From Anthostomella pinea (lineage: Eukaryota > Ascomycota > Sordariomycetes > Xylariales > Xylariaceae): a stretch of 64,000 bases of DNA. The notes beneath the pieces are model-generated. The model saw only the letters and a list, made by a program, of their open reading frames with translations. It was not told the origin of the DNA and did no database searches. Shown piece after piece: positions 21,649-33,238 of the stretch. Numbering within the stretch: the stretch's first letter is position 1; every line of letters begins with the position of its first letter. Made by a program: the position numbers and the translations under genes. The stretch covers positions 1,364,001 to 1,428,000 of the forward strand of contig CAUWAG010000004.1 in assembly GCA_963556695.1 (NCBI GenBank), written 5' to 3'.

Positions 21649-22635
21649 ATGGCCCGTGTGTGCGTCTTCGGAGCCGGTGGCGTAGGATGTGTATACGCTT
21701 ACATCCTCCATGAAGCCGGCTGCTCAGTCACAGCAGTCTGCCGGACCAACTACCAAGCCGTCAAGGACAACGGCATACTGATACGCTCCAAGATCTTTGG
21801 CAGACAACAATTCAAGCCAACAACCGTACAGAGCGTCTCAGAAGCGGTACAGCATGGACCCTTCGACTACCTACTCGTCTGCAGCAAAGCTTTCCCTGGC
21901 ACGGCGGCGATGATGAAGGAAGCAGTCACGCCTGGCAAGACCGCTATCGTCCTAGCTCAGAACGGCATCGGTGGCGAGGACGAATATGCGAGACTCTATC
22001 CCGAGAACACCATCATATCAGGCGTGGTGTACCTCCCAGTGACCCAGGTCGAGCCCGGCGTCGTCGAACATGGCCCACTCGAGCGCTTCGAGATAGGCAC
22101 CTATCCCCCTGACGCTCCCTCTACTGCAAAGGCCCAGGCGCAGACCCTGTCGGACCTGTTCAAAGCTGGCGGGGGCTCTACACCCGTGTTTGCCGACGTG
22201 CAGCCCCAACGCTGGATCAAAGTTTCCGTGAATGCTGCCTGGAACGCCACGACGGCTCTCACGACCTGTGATGACGCGAACTACCTCCGTTCTTCTCCCA
22301 TTGCCGAGCCTGTGGTAAGAAACATCATGCAGGAAGTTGGCCTTATTGCATCTGCAGATGGCTATCCGGACGTCATCAGCGACGCTGTCATCGAACGAGA
22401 TCTCGAGAGACCGAAAAGTCGACTAGCCACTGGTGGCAAGGAGCCCTCCATGTTGACGGATGTTAGACACGGACGACCGATGGATGTTGAAGCCATCCTG
22501 GGCAATACGCTGCGGATAGGGCAGAAACACGGCGTCAAGACGCCTTGTCTGGAGATGTTGTACGCCTTGGCTAAGGCGAGGAATTTCGCGATCGCGCCAG
22601 ATGAGACGTGGGTGCCTATAGCTAGACATGACTGA
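21649..22635 (+). CDS. ketopantoate reductase family protein (ApbA/PanE-like)
   Basis: A single-exon gene of 328 residues. The ATG at 21649 was chosen because the Rossmann fold begins right after it (MARVCVFGAGGVGCVYAYIL), with the NADP-binding GAGGVG. The upstream open frame starts only at a TTG. The middle has the AQNGIGGEDEYARLYP motif typical of the family, and the C-terminal ApbA_C helical domain has RWIKVSVNAAWNATTALT and a conserved region ending in HGVKTPCLEMLYALAK. Enzymes of this family reduce 2-dehydropantoate to pantoate with NADPH in coenzyme A synthesis; fungal genomes carry many paralogues whose substrates are unknown, so pantothenate synthesis is not certain. It converges with the GNAT gene. 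Confidence 0.88.
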   Translation: MARVCVFGAGGVGCVYAYILHEAGCSVTAVCRTNYQAVKDNGILIRSKIFGRQQFKPTTVQSVSEAVQHGPFDYLLVCSKAFPGTAAMMKEAVTPGKTAIVLAQNGIGGEDEYARLYPENTIISGVVYLPVTQVEPGVVEHGPLERFEIGTYPPDAPSTAKAQAQTLSDLFKAGGGSTPVFADVQPQRWIKVSVNAAWNATTALTTCDDANYLRSSPIAEPVVRNIMQEVGLIASADGYPDVISDAVIERDLERPKSRLATGGKEPSMLTDVRHGRPMDVEAILGNTLRIGQKHGVKTPCLEMLYALAKARNFAIAPDETWVPIARHD

Positions 22636-22981
22636 GGCGTGGACAAGGCCGTCTGGAATGTCGCTGTTGTTCGAAGCAGAAACGCCTATATACAGAGACG
22701 CATGATCCAGAGGAGACCCGGCTAGACGTATAACACGAAGCTCACCCGTTCTGTCTTCTTTCCCCAGATCGACAAGCACGATCACGATCTCACATAGCAC
22801 CCTCAAGGACCATTGGCAGCCATGAGGTGACGTTGCCACGCAAGGCACTCGTGCTACACGCAGACGACGCAGCCCAAGTGTTTCAGGCTGAGGCACAAGG
22901 CCACGCAAAGAGCAGACCACACAAGGAGTCAGCGTGGGCGCACAAAGCCATTCTCTTGCTTGGACACTATAGCGTGCTTAG
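22636..22981. other. intergenic, convergent gene ends
   Basis: About 350 bp between two 3' ends. Nothing recognisable. Confidence 0.5.
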
Positions 22982-23699
22982 CTACACTGATACTGGCTGC
23001 GGCCCTCTGACTAAGCTCTTATAGTGAAACGATCCATACTGCGGTCGGTCCGGGATGTCGACGTCCTTCTCGTCCTTAGTAAAGGCATGGCGTCGCTTGT
23101 AGTAAGGCTGCCCAACCTCACTGCCGTCAAGGTATGTGTCGAGCCCGTCCTTGTCCGCCTGATCAGTGCCCCACTTGATGAGCCTCGCGGCGATGCCGTG
23201 TTTCTGGTAGTCTTCGTGGACACCGAGCATCTCGAGGACTGTCACAGCACCGTCAGCTACGAGGTCACGCCGGCAGTGGTCAGGTCAGTAACTAAGGCTT
23301 ACACCAATGTGGTCGAGTGCCCATCATCGCCTTCCGATTGGCCTCCATGCCACCAAAGAATGCGCCGGCGACCTCCATATCCCAGCTATCCGGCAAGTCT
23401 GGCCACTTCCGCTCCAGGTTGCCGTCGCTCTGTGGAAGCATCCACCGACTGAAGGCAACGATCTTGTTGCCGTTCTCGGTGTCTTCAGCGACAAAGGAGC
23501 GATCTGTCGGATTCTCAAGTCCCATAATCCACGCGTCGGTCCACCATTTCCTGTCCCCTTTGTTGTCCGGGATGAAGTACTGCCAGAAGGGAGCGTTGAA
23601 GGAACGGAAGAAGCAGTCTGTCATTGCCGGCGCATCATCTGGCGTCGCATCGCGTATGCGGAAGCGCGGTCCTGCAAGATGGAGTGGAGCGGTCGCCAT
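22982..23699 (-). CDS. GNAT-family N-acetyltransferase
   Basis: Two exons, 23699-23303 and 23256-22982, with a short 46-bp phase-1 intron (23257-23302, GTAAGC..CGTAG), give 223 residues. Start MATAPLHLAGPRFRIRDATPDD. The N-terminal GNAT strand-helix FRIRDATPDDAPAMTDCFFRSF is typical, and the acetyl-CoA motif A reads LGVHEDYQKHGIAARLIKWG (the Q/R-x-x-G-x-A pattern), followed by the YLDGSEVGQPYYKR segment. Fungal members of this group acetylate small amines or unknown substrates in the cytosol. The upstream frame to 23855 is probably 5' UTR. The donor choice between GTGTAA and GTAAGC was settled by frame. Confidence 0.82.
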
Positions 23700-24470
23700 C
23701 TTTCCATGTGCGCTGTTTGTTGGAAAGCAGAAACTAGGCCGTGGACGGGAGATTTTATAAGACCTCACCCCCTCCCCCCAACCTCCAGTAGGAATCGAAC
23801 CTAGGTCCACTTTTATACGGCTCAACTTCTCGCTCTCGCTCTCGCTCAGCGTCACACAGCTCCCAGCCCAAGCAGACGACCTATATCACGCAATCGCTGC
23901 TGCGCAGTTGGCTTTGCCAACTATGCTATCCGAAGAAGTCATCGTGGCTGGACAGAGCCAGTGGGCAGTACAGTCGCCCTGTCGAAGGCTCCCGGCATCT
24001 AATCTTAGGCCGTTTCACCACTAACGGATGTGCTTGCTGACATCGCGGCTGATGCGTCAGCTGAGAACAATGGCCGCGTCACTAGTATCACTCAAGGATT
24101 GGATATTGTTTTACCGTCCTTCACCTGAGCACCTCAGATTGGCTGGAATTGCGCGGTGGGCTGTATACCACTCCGAGCATCATGCAGCAGCAAATCCGAC
24201 CCTGATCGAACCATTTACCAAGGAATTACTTCACCGTGGGCCATAGAACCTGGGGGCCGATAGCCAGTATCGCCTGGTGGTCTACGATGAGTCCAGAGAT
24301 TGACCCAACAACTCATCTCGTCACTCGTCATCTTGCCTGAGTTGTCGGACTGTGATTCCCATTCTTTAAAATTTCCAACGATCAGGCGGTTATTCGTCGA
24401 GTATTTGTGTGCCATGTATAGAAATACACATACAACGCCTCCCTATTTCGGACGACACAATCGATACCTC
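23700..24470. other. intergenic with a tRNA-like fragment
   Basis: About 770 bp between the GNAT gene's 5' end and the GH31 gene's 3' end. Apart from the tRNA-like boxes at 23785-23940 and a short (CTCTCG)n run at about 23828-23846, nothing is recognisable. Confidence 0.5.
23785..23940 (-). other. tRNA-like remnant with Pol III A and B boxes
   Basis: On the minus strand, TAGCATAGTTGG (A-box consensus TRGCNNAGYNGG) begins near 23930, inside a small hairpin AGTTGGC-AAA-GCCAACT, and a B box GGTTCGATTCC lies about 110 bp downstream near 23790. The ends do not form an acceptor stem, and the T stem has a C-C mismatch, so this is not a functional tRNA. It could be a tRNA pseudogene or the head of a SINE. 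Confidence 0.3.
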
Positions 24471-27355
24471 CTATGCTCCCACCTCAACAGTAAACGCACC
24501 ACTCAGGGGCATATCCACAGACACACTGACAACATCCCTCTCCGCATCAACCTCCGCCTTAACACTCTCTCCCGCAACCTTGAAAGCAGCATTCGCACCG
24601 GCATCCATCCCCAGCCCCAAGAAGGTGACCTTCGACACCCGCACATCCGTCGCATAACCAAACGTGCCACCAACCGTCAGCACGCCATCCGCATACGCGA
24701 ACGTGATCTCGCTCGTAGCCGGCTGTTCGATACTGACGCCGTCGTCCAGATAAAGCGTCCCATTCGCCGTGCCGTCCCCGCCGTTCGGCACCAAAATCTC
24801 AAACGGCTTCGTGCGCAGCTCCGTGGTCGTCATGGCAGACTCGGCGCGTATGGGCACAATAACGCCGCCACGCAGGTACAGCGGCAAGTCCGTCCACTCC
24901 TGCCCCTCAACCGTGATGCTCGCCCCGGTCCCGACGACCTTCTCGCGTGTGTACCAGTCATAGAAAACGTCGTCGGGCAGATAAACCTCCACGCTCGTGG
25001 CGTTCTCCTCCGTGACGGGGGCGACCAGCAGCGCGGGCCCGAGGAAGTACTGCAGGTCCAGCGCCCACGTATTCTTGTCTTCCGGGTAGATGTAGAAGAG
25101 CGGGTTGACGCTGGGTGTGCCGGCGACGGTCTGCGCGCGCAGCGCCGTGTACATGTAGTCGAGCAGCTGGTAGCGGATGCCGATGAACTTGCGCCCGGCT
25201 ACCGTGGTCGCGTTCCAGCGGTACAGCTCCTGTGGGGTGGCGCCGAAGGTATTATGGACGCGGTAGAACGGGGCGAAAGCGCCGAGGGTCGCCCAGCGGG
25301 CGCATAGCTGCTCTGTCGTGTTGTCTCCAAAACCGCACACATCTGCGCCCACCATGGGAACCTGATACACGGCAACGAACGCCATCATGCTACGGATTGC
25401 TAGCCTGTAATGGTCCCAGTCCGACAAGTTGTCGCCGAGCCAGTGACCGACTTTCGTACCGGCACCTGCGAATGTGGATCGAGTAATGATCATGGGACGC
25501 ACCGCTGGGCGCCGAACCAGCATCGCTTCGTAGGACGCCATCGACATCATCGACCCGTACATGTTGTGCGTATCATACATTGTGAGGCCGTTCGCATGTG
25601 TTATGTCAGTGTTGACAGTCTTGTTCGATATCCCGCCTTCGGCTGCATTCCAGCTGTCCTCATAGGCCGCCTTGTTGTGGATCGCGTATTGCGGGAAGAG
25701 TAGGTCCCGGCCCGGCAGTCCCAGCTGCTCGCCTTCACTTTGTCGTCCTGAGAGAATGAGATGGGGGAAATAGGCTCTGGGCAGACCGTCACGGATCTCC
25801 ACGGATGTTGTGCTGGAGGCATTGCACCCCGCTGGCTGAAAGTGACAGGAGAATCCTGGCAATGGTCTTGGGGGTGATCGAACGGGAGGCGGTTCCGGTG
25901 GGTAGCCAACAGCAGATGCCTCGGGGTTATCGCAGGGGAAGTAACACGGGAAGTTACTGGGCTCGTTCATGTCGATCCAGAGAGCGTCGATGTCGACGCC
26001 GTCATCTGCCGAGAAAAACATTGCGAATTCGTTGTTCCAGTACTGGCTGATGTTCGCGGAGAACCAGTCGGGGAATACTGTGACGCCGGGCCAGACCACG
26101 CCCTTGTACAAGGAGCCGTTGGCCCGTAGCAAGAACACGTTGTCGTCGATGCCTCGCTGAAGTGAGCCTGGGAAATCTTGGTACGCCACGGCTGGGTCGA
26201 CCATCACAACGTAGTGTTGGTCGCGGGCATGGAGGTAGTCCACCAGCTCCCGCATCATGTCGAGTGGGAACCTTTCCGGATCCAGCGAGAATACCTGTTA
26301 GCCGTTAGCGAGACTGTAACAGATCGGACTGGGATCACCCACTCTTCGTAGATACATGTAGTCAATGTCGGTCCACATAGTCTCCAACGGGATCTCAGCT
26401 TGACTATAGTTGTACACGGCCTCAGCTACGTCGTAAACGTCCTGATATCCGTATCGACAGTTGTGGAATCCGAATCCCCAGTACGGCATCATCGCTGGTA
26501 TGCCCACAATCTCTGCGTACTGCTGCGCAACTTCAACGGGGCTAGGGCCTGAAACGAAGTAGAAGTCCAGCACACCGCCAAGCGTGTTGTATTCGAGATA
26601 TTGCCCCGACTCGGCGGTGTTGTTGATCATGATGTCCATTCCGTTCGAGTTGAGGAAGAAGACACCATGGGTCCCCGACTCTCGGTGGTCGTAGTACACC
26701 GGATGGTTTCCATACAAGTTGGCACCCTCGGGCACACCATACGCGTCCTGCGACCAGAAGGTGCGGATATAGTCCGTGGTGTTGAGCATGAACGGATCCG
26801 AGTGCTCTCCTAATCCGTACAGACTTGGACTCTCGGGGAGCTTGGTCCGTAAGCGGAGGTACTGCGACTCGAAGACCAAGCTCGCGGCGGATGTGTCGAA
26901 GAGGACCTCCCCTGAGCCTGGTCGAGACACCGAGAAGCTGAAGGGGCTCTCGACGTAGTCGAACTTCAGCGCCGAAGTCTCTTCCTGGCTGCCTGCTCCC
27001 TCGGGGTGCGGGAATACAGACTCGGGGATTTGGTAGACGCTGTTACCTGCATCCTGGATCTTCACATGGAGCCTCGTGTCTGGCGGTGTGTCAGCGAAAA
27101 CCTGCATTGACGTCGGTGAAGCGACGCACCGGTGTCGTAGGAGACCTCCAAGATCAAATCTTCCAGATCGGTTCCATAGACGTTGCAAGCTTCACCCGCA
27201 AGCTTCAAGTCGGCCGTGAGACCCGAGACAGTGTTCTGGATGTTGGAGGCGGTGTACCCGGGACATGCCGTGAGAGGATCATCACTAGGGTAGTCTCTTC
27301 TACTCACGACAGCGGCAGCTGATGCGGCCACGGCCATGAGTATGAGACTTGCCAT
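24471..27355 (-). CDS. secreted GH31 alpha-glucosidase
   Basis: Three exons: 27355-27130, 27079-26343 and 26294-24471. The introns of 50 bp (phase 1) and 48 bp (phase 0) keep the frame, giving 928 residues. The N-terminus is a signal peptide ([18 protein letters not shown]). The GH31 N-terminal beta-sandwich ([21 protein letters not shown]) leads to the barrel with the catalytic nucleophile in [10 protein letters not shown] and the acid/base aspartate in [14 protein letters not shown], then [19 protein letters not shown]. The C-terminal beta domains contain [12 protein letters not shown] and [12 protein letters not shown]. The enzyme would hydrolyse terminal alpha-1,4 (and possibly other) glucosyl bonds of maltose, starch or other oligosaccharides outside the cell. 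The second intron lies right before [10 protein letters not shown]. Length fits fungal secreted alpha-glucosidases. Confidence 0.93.
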
Positions 27356-28727
27356 TGCGAATGTGAATCTACCTACTGGCCTACGGTGTTGCGGTGACAG
27401 TCAGGCGGGTCTCCCACATAGTATACAGTCAATAGACTAGAGCCAAGGCTACCTTCAAGGTTGCTAAAGTCGCCAATGCTTGATCTTCTTATATGATGCA
27501 GCAAGTGCCCGGTAGAGCATCATCCTGTACCCCGCATGATATATCTTGACCATGTCATTCGCACCCCTCACTCCGTCATTCCCCCATCCACCCATGACTA
27601 CTTATAAGGCACCTCTATCAGCAATCGATCTCTTCAGACAGACCAAGAATTGTGATAGTCACCACAGGAGACGCCGGTTTCTTCGCTGGTCTGCCAATTT
27701 GAGCTCGTGGTTGACAATGGGCCCGATTGCGATCGGATTATTCTTCTCCGCAGATGAGTTCGCCGACGCGAGGTGATGATAGTGGATGCAAAGATTAAGA
27801 AGGACGGGGAGCAGTCTCGGACTCTCGGCTCTCATCGCGCCAAGAGCGAGCGACGGCCTGATAGATGCGGGGGAGCCTTCGAAGTGCGGGGGTATAGGCC
27901 GACTGTTTCCCCATTCGCCCCTGTCCCGAACATAGGGACGACCAGATTGGACTGCCAGGCCACCGGGTTCTCCAGACGCCCCATAGGGAGGGATGGGGAA
28001 GAGCCGCAGAAGCGCCGGGGTGCAGCGCAGGGGCATTGGGAGTTGTCGGTTGTCTGCCAATGCCCGGAAACCTCGGCCCAACTCCGTCATTGCCTTGAAC
28101 CAGTAGGTTAAGGTAAGAGGCGCATATGTACTCCCGCTTGAACGAAGACGTGAGTTGGAGATTGCAGGTTGCGGTCATAGAGTTGATATGCTTGGCTCCG
28201 TGGTAAAACTGACGACTAGCGAGGACTAGCACCTGATTCTCCGCAGCCTTCAATATCTTCGTCTCTTGTTCAGGGACAGCTACCATAGCTGATTGGTTTC
28301 ATCTAAGATACGGCAGAATACCATTTCTATATGGATTGCTGTTACATTATGATAGCAATTTTGTGCCCCTTCAAGAGAGGGCTTCCCTCTAGGAGGAACT
28401 CTAATCAAAAGACTCAAAACTCACCTATCAGAATACACTCAAGGTATCAATAAGCCGAGCTATTGAGCGGGGAAAGTGAGGTTTGTGTGGGCATGAGAGA
28501 AGGATGAATGCCAGAGAGGGATTGGCGGCGAGGGCATATTATGCGGCGTGATTGGGAGAGTTCGAACTGTATTCTTGGACTTTGATCTCAAGTGCCTCGC
28601 CCCTATTGACCCTGATCCGCCTTCGCATTATACCCATTCACTGCATATTACCTCGAACTACTAGGGGCCTGTGGGATGACATAGGTATCGACCCAGCCTT
28701 CCCGATTATGTGTTCTCCCCTGAGCTT
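27356..28727. other. intergenic
   Basis: About 1.4 kb between the GH31 promoter side and the 3' end of the receptor gene. Overlapping open frames at 27659-28290 lack motifs. CREA-like or other sites were not assigned. Confidence 0.5.
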
Positions 28728-30578
28728 CTACAGGGTTTGGAGTTCGGTTGCCCTACCACGCGTCATCGAGTCATCGTCCGCCAGCTGCGCGAACGGATGC
28801 TCGTCGCTGTAGGTCTCTGTTGCGTGCTTCGACGTACTGCCGCGCATGCCCTGAGCTGTCCGCGATCGATTCTTACGCGATTCCCCGGACCCCCCGATCG
28901 TAACGAGCGTGCCTCTGGCGGCCCTATTGCTGGGCTCCGGTTTCGATTCTACGCTGCCGTAGACGAGGAGGTTCAGGATCGGTTTTAGGGATGGGAGGCA
29001 GGCTGGTGTGCGCGTTAGCTTAATCCATCCGGAGTTTACACCTTGAATAGTTCGGCAGGTTTGGGCGTAGAGGCGTGAAGATCGGGGCTCAACCTACCGC
29101 AAACTGTTGCAACGTTGCCCTCCAGGCTCGTCCACATCTGGGTATCTACGAAATTCCAGGTAATATCCGGCGAGGTGAGGTCCACTCTCAGAACGAAAGT
29201 GAAGCGCACAATGGATATTATCGTAACGCTGCGTGTTCCATTCAGTCAGTTCGGAACTTTAGCAAGCGGCTTGCCGAGGAAGGCGGGAGACTAACAATAT
29301 TCCTACCACGAAGACACTCGTGATGGCTACCTTCTGTGCACGGGGCATGTATAGCTTCCACTGCAGCATCAACGGTCAGCGTCAACCGTGGAAGACCGTC
29401 TCGGAACGAGAGGAAGAAAGTCCAGTCGTTACTCACGATGTACGGGACGGGCAGGGCCATGATCATCACGTCGGTGATGATGTTCTGTTAGGAAATTGGA
29501 GTCGGCAATTACTCCTTTTAGATATCTTGACGGGAAACAAGGAGCCGAGATGCATGTCTCTGGAGCCAAGGGCTCCTGACACAGGCTAGAAGAGGAAATT
29601 CGCGCCAAGTACATGTCCATATGGGGCAATAAGAATCTCGGAAATGTACATACGGGGATCGCGTTGCCGTTAAAGAAGTCATTATCGTCAACACCGCAGT
29701 GATATGCCTCCGCGGGCAATGGCGCCACAAAATCGAATCGTTGCCAAAAGGCTTGCACGGGTAGACATTGGAAGATGGACACCAGAATCTGGGCGTAAAA
29801 GTCAGTTTGTTTCCGCAGTGACGGATGTGTATATATATGGGAAAACTTGAAAAGGCACGTACAACGGAGGCTCCCCACGCTAACACCATGCCGGCAAGAA
29901 CCCAGATCGGAATCCGGATCGAGCGCTGCGCCCCGAAGACTCGCCAGTAGAAGGCCAAGATGGAGTATTTCACGAATACCAGGCTCAGCGTGTAGGTGAT
30001 CTCGGCGATGAACAGTCCAATTGCCCATACCTTTGTCGCTTCAGGGGGAGCTGCCCATACGTGTCTGCCGAAGCCGTGTCTGACCACTACGAAGTTTCGT
30101 CATTAGCTAGACGGTTACGGGAGGCCACGAGTCGGGAATCATGGAGCAAAAGTAAGTATGTGTCATGGGGTATCACATACTCCAACACGTAATCATGAAC
30201 ATGAACGAGCCCGACCAGAGCTGTCGGGTTTGTCAGCTTCGTCTTCCTCGCGGCACGAAAACTTCTGTCCTCGACCATGAAGCACGGTCAACTACATGCA
30301 GAAAAGCACGTAGTTTTCAAGATTCCAGGTCAATATTGTCCGTACTCGATTCCTCTCGCTAGAAGAAAGAGAAACAGCAGGGAGGAAAAGCGTACGACTG
30401 AAACTAGGATCAACCAATCGTCGAGCCATAGCCGGCTGCGCATCAGACGTCTTGACCAAAGACGTAAACCGATAGCTATGATTGCCAGAGACCACGTCGT
30501 TGACAGGACTCCGATCATCTCAGGAGCCCGCGTCGCCGTCAAGTCCAGGTCAGCCGGGGGCGGTCCAAGAGAAGCCAT
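28728..30578 (-). CDS. fungal rhodopsin-domain seven-helix membrane protein (PTH11-related)
   Basis: Eight exons: 30578-30396, 30220-30181, 30086-29863, 29788-29654, 29484-29437, 29360-29296, 29228-29098 and 29002-28728. All seven introns are GT..AG and keep the frame; the protein has 366 residues. Family landmarks in order: ATRAPEMIGVLSTTWSLAII (helix 1), LDDWLILVSV, GFGRHVWAAPPEATKVW, YTLSLVFVKYSILAFYWRVF, LVSIFQCLPVQAFW, NIITDVMIMALPVPYI, then SPDITWNFVDTQMWTSLEGN and CACLPSLKPIL. A ~75-residue cytoplasmic tail follows the last helix. Exon 2 is only 40 nt, and its translation forms part of helix 2. The family is plasma-membrane located and includes PTH11-type surface-sensing receptors; the ligand here is unknown. 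No CFEM domain precedes the helices. Confidence 0.88.
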
Positions 30579-31587
30579 GTGGTTGCTCCGAACCGCCACT
30601 CAGCTATCCACAAATGACGGGCTATGAACCCAGAAGGGCAGAGATGGAAGTTAAAACTCGGAATGAGCACGTGTGGATTCGTAGATCGGCGAAAATCTTT
30701 GGAGAGTAGAGTCGTCTGACGAGGCTCTAGAGAACAGAGAAGGTCAGATATACAGGGCTTGCCGGAGGGTATGGCATCCCTGGAGGCATACTTAATCCAT
30801 GGTCCATCTCCTGGATCTAGAGCCTTATGCTCTATAAGCCACCGCGGCGTACAACCGCGCGGGACACCCCGCTCTCGTTCCCCAACGCCCATTGTTGCAC
30901 TGTCAGAATCGTGGATCGCGTACGCTGCTTGGTTACAGTCTTTAATGTCGACTGACTGCTGCGTAGCAGCGAGTCAGTCTGCACACAGGGGCGTGTGCGC
31001 AGATTCAAATGCATCCATCTCAATTCTGCCAACGCAGCGAGATTCAAAAACGTACCCCTTGGTGCACATGGCACATGCATCCCATGCACAGGGGGTGTGT
31101 TCGATGCGAGAATGTGCAGGATTCATGTTGCATGTACTTGAACCGAACTCCAAATAAAGAATTTCCTACTAGAGACACGCCGTCCGGTCTCGAAGGGGGC
31201 ACAACACTGAAACCTCTGTACTCCAGCAGAACCAAGCTTCACCGCTCAAAACCGGTGTTGGGGTGTGATCCGAAGGGCTTGACAGTCCCTTACTGTAGTA
31301 TCCATGGCGCAGGTGGTAGGGGGGCGGGGAGCGTTCTATTGGTTCGCTGCTTCCCTTTATGATGCGATGATATGATCACAAGCATCAAGACCAACCACCG
31401 GAATCCTCCGACTTGAGTGAACACAGAGAACACAGACTGGGATAGCACGACAGCAGATAATAAGGTGACAAGCCCATTGTCACCGCCACGCAGTACTACC
31501 TCGGCTTCACCGAGTTTACCACTCACCACACAACTTGTTTCAATCTCAGACCTCGCCTGGCGCCGCCCCCCCCACCCCCCCCCCCAC
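30579..31587. other. divergent intergenic region
   Basis: About 1 kb between the receptor and hydrolase genes, which are transcribed away from each other, so both promoters lie here. A poly-C tract at about 31566-31585, interrupted by A, sits within 25 bp of the hydrolase ATG. Open frames on both strands show no motif. Confidence 0.55.
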
Positions 31588-32422
31588 ATGTCGACAATGT
31601 CTGGCCCGACCAAGCCCACCATCATCATTTTCCCCGGTGCCTTCCACCCAGTGTCTTGTCTTGGACCCTTCATCAAAGCGCTCAAGGACGTTGGTTTCCC
31701 GGCCGAGGCCCACACCCTGCCCAGCGTCGGCAACCCCGACATCGAGGCCGAGGACGATGTCGCCTTCTTCAGATCTGTCATGATGCCCCATATCGAGGAC
31801 GGTAAAGACGTCCTCCTCGTCGTGCACTCGTACGCCGGGATCCCGGGCGCGGGTGCCATCGCCGGGCTCGACAAGAGCGGCCGCGAGGCGCGCGGCGCCA
31901 AGGGCGGCGTGCTCGGGATCGCATACCTTGCGGCCTTCGTCCCGCGCGAGGGCGAGTCGACGTACAGCATGCTGGGAGACACTTGGCTCTGGTGGATGAA
32001 GGAAAACGTGAATCTCCACGGCCTTGACCAAACATCGTAAAGCACAGCTGATCACCCCACCCCAGGACGCGGCTGGTCTCATTGACACGCACTCGCACCT
32101 CGAGGTCTTCTACAAGGACTGCAACCCCGTAGAGGCCGCTGCCGTCACGGCCACCCTGAAAGGCCACTCCCGCAAAGCCTTGAGCACGGGGATCGAGAAC
32201 ATCGGCTACCGCGAAGCCGGCTACGACGGCCGCCGGGCGTATATTCGATGTCTCCAGGACAACGCGCTGGTATTGGCCGCGCAGGACGCCTTCATAGAGA
32301 ATTCTGGAGTTGCGTGGGTTGTGAAGACTCTGGATTCGTCGCACAGTCCTTTTCTGTCGATGCCCGCGGAAACGGCCAAGACGGTGGCGGAGCTGGCTAC
32401 CGAGTTCGCGGCTGCTACGTAG
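31588..32422 (+). CDS. alpha/beta hydrolase
   Basis: Two exons, 31588-32007 and 32066-32422, with a 58-bp phase-0 intron (32008-32065, GTGAAT..CCCAG), give 258 residues. Start MSTMSGPTKPTIIIFPGAFHPV. The oxyanion region FPGAFHP and the nucleophile elbow LVVHSYAGIPG (Ser in V-H-S-Y-A-G) are visible, and the C-terminal catalytic His is likely in LDSSHSPFLSMPAE. This matches a widespread fungal AB-hydrolase group of about 250-260 residues whose members are putative esterases acting on small, often salicylate-ester-like or unknown substrates. No signal peptide, so it is cytosolic. It is preceded by a long C tract; an ATG nine bases later (MSGP) is an alternative start. Confidence 0.85.
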
Positions 32423-32429
32423 AGGTGGT

Positions 32430-33035
32430 GAGCGACCCTGGGCCAACGCGCTGCCGATAGGGTGGCCTAGTAGAGAAGGATAATAGGTAAATTAGTAAAG
32501 ATTCAAGGCTCATCAGGCCCAGATAAGGCAAGACAACCTCCACCAGCCACCGATGCACATCAACGTAGAGCTCATCGCAGATCTCGCGCTGCCGCCGCGC
32601 CCGCGGGCCGCTCTCCCGCATGAAGTCGTTCGTGAAGGCATGGATAAACCCCCTGACCATCACCCCCTTAGACCTCCCCTCAGCAAACCTCTTCTCCCAG
32701 CCACGCTCGGGCACTGGCTTGTCGAACAAGCCGGTAAGCCATGTCACGGGCCTCGCGGCACAGCATGTCGTGCCGCGCCGCCGTTGATGCTCAGGTAAAG
32801 CGGGACCGCTTTCCCGATCTGCAGCGTCCGGCGACTCCGCTTTCCACCGGGCCGGCCCGTCGCGACGCGTGTGTTGGAGGGCATGAAGAAGCGGACCTCC
32901 AGCGAGGCCCGGGCGGACGGCGTAGGAGCATGTGAACGTCGGTGCAGACTCCGCTGCTGGCCAAATACTATAACCGGAGGAGCACCAAGCCTCAGGACGA
33001 TCGGAGTGATAAGAAATTAATGCTGCACCGTACAC
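32430..33035 (-). pseudogene. possible decayed coding fragment, unrecognised
   Basis: A GC-rich minus-strand stretch whose protein-like segments switch frame. One frame gives WLTGLFDKPVPERGWEKRF and GVMVRGFIHAFTNDFMRE. Others, further upstream, give ASLEVRFFMPSNTRVATG with RTLQIGKAVPLYLSINGG, and DMLCREARDMAYRLVRQA. No single intron arrangement joined them, and the longest frame starts only at a GTG. It could be the remains of one gene or an unspliced gene I cannot resolve; I do not recognise the family. Confidence 0.3.
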
Positions 33036-33089
33036 CCTACGCGGTCTTACATACGCGCCCAGGAGGGTGAGATTGGCGGTCCCCTGGTT

Positions 33090-33155
33090 GTAAGCAAGCC
33101 AGCAGTCAGCCAGCCAGCAGCCAGCCAGCCAGCCAGAAGGGAGCCAGCCAGAAGC
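33090..33155. repeat. CAGC/CCAG-rich low-complexity run
   Basis: Repeated CAGCCAGC-type units between the fragment above and the GH43 gene's 3' end. Probably a microsatellite in a 3' flank. Confidence 0.7.
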
Positions 33156-33238
33156 AAATGTAGATTAGGACGAACCTCCAAAACGACAGTAGTATTCGCA
33201 CCGCTCCCTCCCTACATATGTACTCAACCATATCTACC

